This document shows, piece by piece, positions 1 to 3,643 of a stretch of 6,023 nucleotides of DNA; the first letter of the stretch is position 1, and each line of letters opens with the position of its first letter. Below the pieces are notes generated by a model. The model saw nothing but the letters and a program-made list of their open reading frames with translations. It was not told the DNA's origin and searched no databases. Source of the stretch: Lachnoclostridium sp. UBA1781 (GTDB taxonomy: Bacteria > Bacillota > Clostridia > Lachnospirales > Lachnospiraceae); the NCBI GenBank assembly GCA_002315495.1, contig DCGJ01000157.1:1-6023 (forward strand). The letters run 5' to 3'. A program made the position numbers and the translations under genes.

Positions 1-295
1 GGCATGTGAGGAAGAGTTTGGCGTAAGCGCAGCAGCAGGTGTTGTAGTAGCAGCTGGTCCTGCAGCAGCAGCTGAGGAAGAGAAGACCGAGTTCAACGTA
101 GAGTTGACTGAGGCTGGTCCTAACAAGGTTAAGGTTATCAAGGTTGTTCGTGAGATCACCGGTCTTGGCCTCAAGGAAGCTAAGGACCTTGTAGATGGCG
201 CTCCTAAGATGATCAAGGAAGGCGCTTCCAAGGAAGAGGCTGAGGACATCAAGGCTAAGGTTGAGGCTGAAGGCGCTAAGGTTACCCTTAAGTAA
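1..295 (+). CDS. rplL: 50S ribosomal protein L7/L12, C-terminal part (5' end outside window)
   Basis: This is the ribosomal stalk protein that recruits and stimulates the GTPase translation factors and sits on L10 in the large subunit. The reading frame enters at base 2 and gives 97 visible codons up to TAA at 293-295. About 25-30 N-terminal residues (the L10-binding dimerisation domain) are missing, judging from the usual family length of about 120-125. Visible in order are the end of the N-terminal domain (ACEEEFGVSAAAG), an Ala/Gly/Val-rich flexible hinge with an acidic end (AAAAEEEK, about visible residues 21-28), and the globular C-terminal domain. That domain carries the conserved stretches KVKVIKVVREITGLGLKEAK and GAKVTLK at the very end. 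Codon use is strongly biased (AAG, GCT, GTT), as in highly expressed genes. A strong terminator follows 25 bp after the stop, so this appears to be the last gene of its operon here, whereas rpoB usually follows closely. Identification is secure. Confidence 0.98.
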   Translation, partial: ACEEEFGVSAAAGVVVAAGPAAAAEEEKTEFNVELTEAGPNKVKVIKVVREITGLGLKEAKDLVDGAPKMIKEGASKEEAEDIKAKVEAEGAKVTLK

Positions 296-320
296 TTTAT
301 CCCTATCTTATGAAATTTTA

Positions 321-354
321 AAACGCTGTGGGCAGTTGCCCACAGCGTTTTTTT
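321..354 (+). terminator. Intrinsic terminator of the rplL operon
   Basis: A perfect 13-bp stem (321-333 paired with 338-350) encloses the four-base loop AGTT. The last three Ts of the right arm run into four more, giving seven consecutive Ts at 348-354. It starts 25 bp after the rplL stop. Length, loop and T-run are all those of an efficient Rho-independent terminator. The right-arm T-run is mirrored by an AAAA at the stem base, so weak activity on the opposite strand is possible. Confidence 0.95.
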
Positions 355-420
355 GTTGGGGGAGGTTGAGATTGCCTGGGGCTGTTTGGCTCGTTGGATA
401 TTTTCCACGCTATTGTTGTC
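355..420. other. Short spacer without recognised features
   Basis: Between the rplL terminator and the first array copy there are 66 bp of T/G-rich sequence. I see no gene, promoter or repeat unit in it. Confidence 0.6.
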
Positions 421-519
421 GGCAGGCAGGGGGACGTTGGGCTTTTACGGCGGAATGTAGAGGTTACATGAATTCCGCCTGGTTTTGTCTAGGAGAAGTT
501 GAGCGGGAGTTCATTTGAG
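421..519. repeat. Direct repeat copy 1 (unit 1 of the array)
   Basis: This 99-bp copy matches 535-634 with about nine substitutions and one single-base indel. It begins GGCAGGCAGGGGGACGTTGG and ends GTTCATTTGAG. It contains the 8-bp inverted repeat GGCGGAAT (449-456) / ATTCCGCC (472-479), with an inner ATGTA/TACAT (455-459 and 465-469) that can extend the fold. The G-rich lead-in shared by copies 1 and 2 is not seen in the later units and accounts for the longer 114-bp step. Confidence 0.9.
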
Positions 520-534
520 GTGGCTTTTGGGATG

Positions 535-634
535 GGCAGGCAGGGGGACGTTGGGCTTTTGCGGCGGAATGAGGTTGTTACATGAATTCCGCCTAGTTTT
601 GTCTTGGAGCAGATTGAGCTGGAGTTCATTTGAG
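535..634. repeat. Direct repeat copy 2 (unit 2 of the array)
   Basis: This 100-bp copy of 421-519 lies 114 bp downstream. The hairpin arms GGCGGAAT (563-570) and ATTCCGCC (586-593) are identical to copy 1, while four of the bases just inside the left arm differ. Changes therefore concentrate in the loop and the flanks and spare the arms. Confidence 0.9.
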
Positions 635-970
635 AAGTTTTTCTGGGGGCAAAATAGGCGGAAATCGCCGAACTTGAGATAATTGCCGAGTGTAGGCGCT
701 GTATTGAGTAGTTGTCACCCCATTTGAAAGCGAATAGCCACGGTGATATTAGGCGGGAACTACAGAAGAATATATTTCCGCCTATGAAAGCCACTGTTTG
801 AGTCGCTAAGCTTCTATAAAAGCAGACATAACGAGCTCCAACTGTAGGCGAGAAAGACAATTCTGTGACATTCCGCCGAAAACGGGGTTGAAAAAAGAAA
901 AGAAATGGATTCTCGTGGACAAAAACGAGCGCCAACGATAGGCGGAGAATAAGATTTCTCCGAAATCCGC

Positions 971-990
971 CGAAAACAACCGAAAACAAC
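971..990. repeat. Decamer CGAAAACAAC repeated twice
   Basis: Two identical adjacent 10-bp units follow directly after the right arm of array unit 6, and a third degenerate start (CGGAAATC) comes next at 991. The 10-bp period is close to one DNA helical turn. Most likely this is slippage expansion at the array edge. Confidence 0.75.
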
Positions 991-1077
991 CGGAAATCGG
1001 ACTTTGAAGTCGAACCACGACTGAAACAGGAAGGAAAGACCGAGCCGCATATTCTCGCCTGGATCAATCCCAAGCCC

Positions 1078-1105
1078 GGCGTGAGGACCTCGCGGTCCTC
1101 GCGCC
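1078..1105. other. Strong GC-rich hairpin upstream of the reductase promoter
   Basis: The arms 1078-1089 and 1094-1105 pair over 12 bp with a single G-T wobble around the loop TCGC. The core is GAGGACC / GGTCCTC. It lies about 30 bp upstream of the -35 box at 1139. A short T-run (1118-1123) starts 13 bases after the stem, too far for a standard intrinsic terminator. It could be a weak terminator for read-through from the left, or a binding or structural site. It does not share the GGCGGAA/TTCCGCC arms of the array. Confidence 0.6.
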
Positions 1106-1138
1106 TAATAACATCTCTTTTTTGGATTCTCCACCCCA

Positions 1139-1167
1139 TTGACAACTCCCCATTCCTGTTCCATAAT
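1139..1167 (+). promoter_or_regulatory. Sigma-A type promoter of the reductase gene
   Basis: The -35 TTGACA (1139-1144) is perfect and is followed, after an exact 17-bp spacer, by the -10 CATAAT (1162-1167, five of six matches). The predicted start is near 1174, giving a leader of about 30 nt. An AGGAGG Shine-Dalgarno site (1191-1196) lies 8 nt before the ATG. This makes transcription of the reductase and probably the acetyltransferase independent of rplL. Confidence 0.85.
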
Positions 1168-1204
1168 ATCTTATTAAGAAATCGCAAGATAGGAGGACCA
1201 CTCC

Positions 1205-2380
1205 ATGAAATATAGAAAAGACAAACAAGGAAACGACATCTCCCTTCTTGGTTACGGCTGCATGCGCTTCACAAGAAAAGGCGCAGGAATTGACTTTGAC
1301 AAGGCGGAGAAGGAAGTCATGCTCGGAATCGAGCAGGGCATCAACTACTTCGATACGGCGTACATCTACCCGGGAAGCGAAGAATGCCTCGGAAAGATCC
1401 TGGAGAAGAACAACTGCCGCGACAAGGTAAAGATTGCAACAAAGCTTCCACAGTACATTATGAAAAACGCGGCCGGTATCGAGAAGACCTTTAACGAGGA
1501 ACTCTCGCGCCTTCGCACGGACTACATAGACTACTATCTGATGCATATGTTCACCGACTTCTCCGAGTGGGAACGGCTAAAAACCATGGGCATCGAGCAG
1601 TGGATTGTTGATAAAAAGGCCGAAGGAAAGATTCGAAACATCGGCTTCTCGTACCACGGTGACACCGACAAATTCCTCGAGATTCTGAATGCCTATGATT
1701 GGGACTTCTGCCAGATTCAATATAACTACCTGGACGAACATACGCAGGCCGGTCGTCGCGGACTTGACGCGGCGGCAGAAAAAGGCATTCCGGTCATTAT
1801 TATGGAGCCTCTTCGTGGCGGTAAGCTCGTGAAGCTTCCAGAGGAGGCAAAGAAGTTGCTTGCGGCGGATGACAAGCATTTTACGCCGGCGGAAATCGCA
1901 CTTCGCTGGCTTTGGAATCAGCCGGCGGTCACCTGTGTTTTGTCCGGCATGAATTCCGAAGAAATGGTTTTGGAAAATGCGCGGATTGCCTCGGAAGTTG
2001 AGGCAAATCAGTTCACCGAAGCTGATTTTGCTATGGTGGAGAAGATCAAAACAATTCTTCGCGCAAAGGAAAAAGTTGGCTGTACCGGCTGCCGGTATTG
2101 CATGCCTTGTCCGAAGGGCGTGGACATCCCGGGCACCTTTAACTACTACAATCAGATGTACATCGACGGCAAATTCGCCGCCCGCGCGGAATATGCGCAG
2201 GTGGTGGGGATGGCCAAGGAACCCGGATTTGCCTCCCGCTGTGTGGGGTGCGGCTTATGCGAGAAGCATTGCCCGCAGCATCTGCCGATTCGCGAGAAAC
2301 TGAAGGAGGCCGACAAGGCGCTTCGCCCGTGGCCGTATAAGGTGGCACTTGCGGTCGGTCGAAAGATTATGAAGAAGTAA
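1205..2380 (+). CDS. Aldo/keto reductase with C-terminal dicluster [4Fe-4S] ferredoxin domain
   Basis: This 391-residue, presumably cytosolic oxidoreductase has two parts. Residues 1 to about 285 form an NAD(P)H-type aldo/keto reductase barrel. The catalytic tetrad is readable as Asp50 and Tyr55 in FDTAYIY, Lys80 in IATK and His114 in YLMHM. The loop LSGMNSEEMVLEN (246-258) matches the family's cofactor-phosphate region. Residues about 290-365 add a ferredoxin-like tail. Its first cysteine cluster is C293, C296, C299, C302 (CTGCRYCMPCP, spacing 2-2-2). The second is C346, C349, C352, C356 (CVGCGLCEKHCP, spacing 2-2-3). Such fusions are common in Clostridia and resemble the group of predicted reductases in COG1453. 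The clusters may pass electrons to or from ferredoxin, but the substrate is unknown. The ATG start is supported by AGGAGG 8 nt upstream. The stop codon falls inside the first unit of a 48-bp tandem repeat. No terminator separates it from the acetyltransferase gene, so the two are probably co-transcribed. Confidence 0.93.
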   Translation: MKYRKDKQGNDISLLGYGCMRFTRKGAGIDFDKAEKEVMLGIEQGINYFDTAYIYPGSEECLGKILEKNNCRDKVKIATKLPQYIMKNAAGIEKTFNEELSRLRTDYIDYYLMHMFTDFSEWERLKTMGIEQWIVDKKAEGKIRNIGFSYHGDTDKFLEILNAYDWDFCQIQYNYLDEHTQAGRRGLDAAAEKGIPVIIMEPLRGGKLVKLPEEAKKLLAADDKHFTPAEIALRWLWNQPAVTCVLSGMNSEEMVLENARIASEVEANQFTEADFAMVEKIKTILRAKEKVGCTGCRYCMPCPKGVDIPGTFNYYNQMYIDGKFAARAEYAQVVGMAKEPGFASRCVGCGLCEKHCPQHLPIREKLKEADKALRPWPYKVALAVGRKIMKK

Positions 2381-2540
2381 TCGGAAACCGAAAGAATTAC
2401 AGTGGGGTGGAAGATTGCCGAGAAGTAATCGGAAACCGAAAGAATTACAGTGGGGTGGAAGATTGCCGAGAAGTAATCGGAAACCGAGAGAATTACAGTT
2501 GGATGGAAGATTACAGAGAAGTAATCGGAAACCGGAAGAA
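2363..2540. repeat. 48-bp tandem repeat, 3.7 copies, overlapping the reductase 3' end
   Basis: Units start with AAGATT at 2363, 2411, 2459 and 2507, an exact 48-bp period. The fourth is partial, ending near 2540. Units 1 and 2 differ only in about four bases after AAGATT. Unit 3 has a few more changes, and unit 4 diverges after GGAAACCG. The core is GAAGTAATCGGAAACCG, with a small TCGG-AAA-CCGA hairpin. Unit 1 includes the last five codons and TAA of the reductase (2378-2380), so the array seems to have grown by duplicating the gene's tail. Because 48 is a multiple of three, every unit repeats the TAA in the reductase frame and leaves another frame open, in phase with the acetyltransferase. 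It fills the space between the two genes. Confidence 0.95.
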
Positions 2541-2556
2541 AAATAGAGGACTAGCC

Positions 2557-3222
2557 ATGAGTGAACACATCAAAGAATACGACCGAATGACTGCAGGTAA
2601 ACTCTACAATCCGGACGACAGGGAGCTTGCGGAGCTTCACGTGAAATCCATGACGTTATGTCAGCATTTTAACAGTATTCCGTTTGATCACGAGCAGGAG
2701 AAAAATGCGGCAAAGGAGGAACTGATTCCTTCCTGCAAAGGGAAATACTTCACCATCTTCACCCCGTTTTATTGCGAGTACGGTAGGAATATCCATGTGG
2801 GAATGGGGTGCTTTGTGAATTACAACTGCACGTTTCTGGACGTCGCCCCAATTACGCTTGGCGATGGCGTCTGGCTTGGACCGAATGTCACACTGGCGAC
2901 TCCGAACCATCCGTTTTTGCCGGAGGAGAGGCTTCCGCAGCAATATCCCGACGGATTTCATGACCTTGAATACGCCAAACCAATTGTAATCGAAGACAAA
3001 TGCTGGATCTGCGCCAGCGCAACGATTGTCGGAGGGGTTACGATTGGGAAGGGCAGCATTGTCGCAGCCGGTTCCGTTGTCGTTCGTGACGTGCCGCCGA
3101 ATTGCCTGGTCGCAGGCGTTCCCGCGAAAGTCATTCGACAACTTGACGAGCAGGACCGCATGAATGTATGGGATACGTATCAGAAAAATGCGCTGCCGTT
3201 ATCGGAGCGGGAGAAGAAGTAG
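2557..3222 (+). CDS. Maltose/galactoside-type sugar O-acetyltransferase (hexapeptide-repeat family)
   Basis: This 221-residue enzyme is predicted to move acetyl from acetyl-CoA to a hydroxyl of a sugar. The N-terminal maltose-acetyltransferase helix region reads EYDRMTAGKLYNPDDRELAE (residues 7-26). The left-handed beta-helix covers about 75-195, with hexapeptide turns such as ITLGDGVWLGPNVTLA, then VTIGKGSIVAAGSVV and the closing VPAKVIRQL. The likely catalytic histidine is His118 in TPNHPF. The usual WIGGNA turn is CWICASA (149-155) here. The C-terminal tail of about 25 residues is longer than in the commonest 185-200-residue members. ATG 2557 is preferred because AGAGGA lies 6 nt upstream (2545-2550) and homology begins right after it. 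The frame stays open upstream through the 48-bp repeats (GTG 2407, GTG 2455, ATG 2503), but none of those has a ribosome site. Codon use is mixed, unlike rpoB. The true acceptor sugar cannot be read from sequence, so no symbol is assigned (maa/lacA-like). Confidence 0.9.
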   Translation: MSEHIKEYDRMTAGKLYNPDDRELAELHVKSMTLCQHFNSIPFDHEQEKNAAKEELIPSCKGKYFTIFTPFYCEYGRNIHVGMGCFVNYNCTFLDVAPITLGDGVWLGPNVTLATPNHPFLPEERLPQQYPDGFHDLEYAKPIVIEDKCWICASATIVGGVTIGKGSIVAAGSVVVRDVPPNCLVAGVPAKVIRQLDEQDRMNVWDTYQKNALPLSEREKK

Positions 3223-3325
3223 CGGAGAAGGAACGGCAGAAGAAAACAAAAAGAAGAAATAGTAAGAAACCATAAAAGAAGAAACCGCAAGAAAAAGAAA
3301 ATAATAAGAATAGAAAGAATGAAAC
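3211..3325 (+). other. Purine-rich, nearly T-free tract after the acetyltransferase stop
   Basis: From the last acetyltransferase codons to the terminator stem, the + strand is almost entirely A and G, built of GAAGAA/AAGAAA-like words with few C and very few T. It contains no supported gene. It may have grown by slippage, and the RNA would be an unstructured A/G-rich 3' region leading into the terminator. Translated on the opposite strand it yields a Phe/Ser/Leu-rich artefact. Confidence 0.7.
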
Positions 3326-3368
3326 GGAGCATGTGAAAAGGAGAAGCATTTTCATGTGCTCCATTTTT
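3326..3368 (+). terminator. Intrinsic terminator of the reductase-acetyltransferase unit
   Basis: The arms GGAGCATGTGAAAA (3326-3339) and TTTTCATGTGCTCC (3349-3362) pair over 14 bp, with two adjacent G-T wobbles in the middle and a 9-nt loop. They are followed by A and five Ts (3364-3368). It lies about 100 bp after the acetyltransferase stop and closes that unit before rpoB. Confidence 0.88.
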
Positions 3369-3372
3369 GCAT

Positions 3373-3395
3373 AAAAAAACAGCCCTTTCGGACTG
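3373..3395 (-). terminator. Intrinsic terminator on the minus strand
   Basis: Read on the - strand the sequence is CAGTCC-GAAA-GGGCTG followed by seven Ts (the A-run 3373-3379). That is a 6-bp stem with one G-T wobble, closed by a stable GAAA tetraloop. On the + strand the wobble becomes a C/A mismatch and there is no T-run, so the orientation is clear. It sits 4 bp from the + strand terminator, facing it. Confidence 0.8.
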
Positions 3396-3428
3396 CGGAT
3401 ACAATGCAAACTTTTTGAAATTCGTCGC

Positions 3429-3457
3429 TTGACTTTGACGGAACATTGTGCTACTAT
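3429..3457 (+). promoter_or_regulatory. Probable rpoB promoter (extended -10)
   Basis: TTGACT (3429-3434), a 17-bp spacer and TACTAT (3452-3457) preceded by TGC form an extended -10 promoter. The predicted start is near 3464, giving a leader of about 180 nt before the rpoB ATG. A second overlapping TTGACG at 3435 has no comparable -10. Terminators upstream at 321-354 and 3326-3368 mean that rpoB needs a promoter of its own here. Confidence 0.65.
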
Positions 3458-3463
3458 TTAGAA

Positions 3464-3643
3464 TGCTTTACTGTGGATATATGTGCCTAATCAATACGAT
3501 TATAGCATAGGTCCAAGGAAAACGCAACACCTTTTCGCATATATTGTAAATTTGTAAAACGGCTTTGCAATATGTTGTGGGTAAAGGGGTATTTTGCGCA
3601 TTTTTCGTTAGTAAAGTAATAAGATTCAAGGAGTGAAACGTCA
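3464..3643 (+). other. Predicted 5' leader of rpoB
   Basis: About 180 nt of AT-rich sequence lies between the predicted start and the ATG. It can form a hairpin from ATATATTG (3539-3546) and CAATATGT (3568-3575), 8 bp with one wobble and a 21-nt loop. No terminator, riboswitch or leader peptide is recognisable. CAAGGAG (3627-3633), 10 nt before the ATG, is the ribosome binding site. The first part of the leader overlaps the minus-strand RNA candidate. Confidence 0.5.
3499..3527 (-). promoter_or_regulatory. Minus-strand promoter with perfect extended -10
   Basis: On the - strand TTGCGT (3527-3522) is followed by a 17-bp spacer and a perfect TATAAT (3504-3499), with TGC directly in front (extended -10). 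It fires toward the rpoB promoter, with a start near 3492. By match to consensus it has the better -10 of the two facing promoters. Confidence 0.65.

Larger units (their letters stand above)
421..1034. repeat. Degenerate tandem array of six ~94-bp hairpin units
   Basis: Six units share a left arm GGCGG(AA) and a right arm TTCCGCC. GGCG anchors are at 449, 563, 657, 752, 847 and 941, so the steps are 114, 94, 95, 95 and 94 bp. The arms span exactly 31 bp in five units: 449-479, 563-593, 752-782, 847-877 and 941-971. The third unit (657-687) keeps the left arm but has a decayed right arm ending in GCC. The 21 bases between the arms differ in most units. Two further words keep their place: TTGAG 46-51 bp after the anchor in units 1-4 (499, 614, 704, 798), and CATTTGA 63-64 bp after it in units 1-3 (512, 627, 721). 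Units 1 and 2 are about 90% identical over 100 bp. Units 5 and 6 align without gaps over 54 bp (830-883 and 924-977) with roughly two thirds identity. No protein gene is supported here. The right edge is uncertain and function is unknown. Confidence 0.85.
3373..3492 (-). ncRNA. Candidate ~120-nt small RNA antisense to the rpoB promoter region
   Basis: A minus-strand promoter (TTGCGT, 17 bp, TATAAT with upstream TGC; 3527-3499) predicts a start near 3492. A minus-strand terminator ends at 3373, giving an RNA of about 120 nt with no convincing gene inside. The RNA can pair ACAATG (3449-3444) with CATTGT (3406-3401). A minus-strand reading frame starts at ATG 3446, but it lacks a Shine-Dalgarno site and runs straight through the terminator. 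The RNA is complementary to about the first 28 nt of the predicted rpoB leader and crosses the rpoB promoter. It matches no RNA family that I recognise. That it exists and that it regulates anything are both inferences. Confidence 0.5.

Noticed and set aside
421..634. Insertion sequence or MITE bounded by the direct repeats
   Set aside because: There is no transposase, the inverted repeats are internal to each copy and not at its ends, and no target-site duplication is visible.
421..1000. Possible CRISPR array because of regular spacing
   Set aside because: The units are not near-identical 24-40-bp repeats with unique 30-40-bp spacers, the period is about 94 bp with diverged units, and no cas genes are present.
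489..1187. Long minus-strand open frame (232 codons) across the intergenic region
   Set aside because: It begins with TTG without a ribosome site, is antisense to the repeat array, and its apparent internal protein repeats (VGAR, FRR) are just the translated hairpin units.
1064..1546. Minus-strand frame opposite the reductase 5' end
   Set aside because: It overlaps the reductase and its promoter, shows no domain, and has no promoter or ribosome site of its own.
3180..3446. Minus-strand frame of 88 codons through the small RNA candidate
   Set aside because: It has no Shine-Dalgarno site, reads through an intrinsic terminator, and turns into low-complexity Phe/Leu-rich sequence opposite the purine tract and antisense to the acetyltransferase end.
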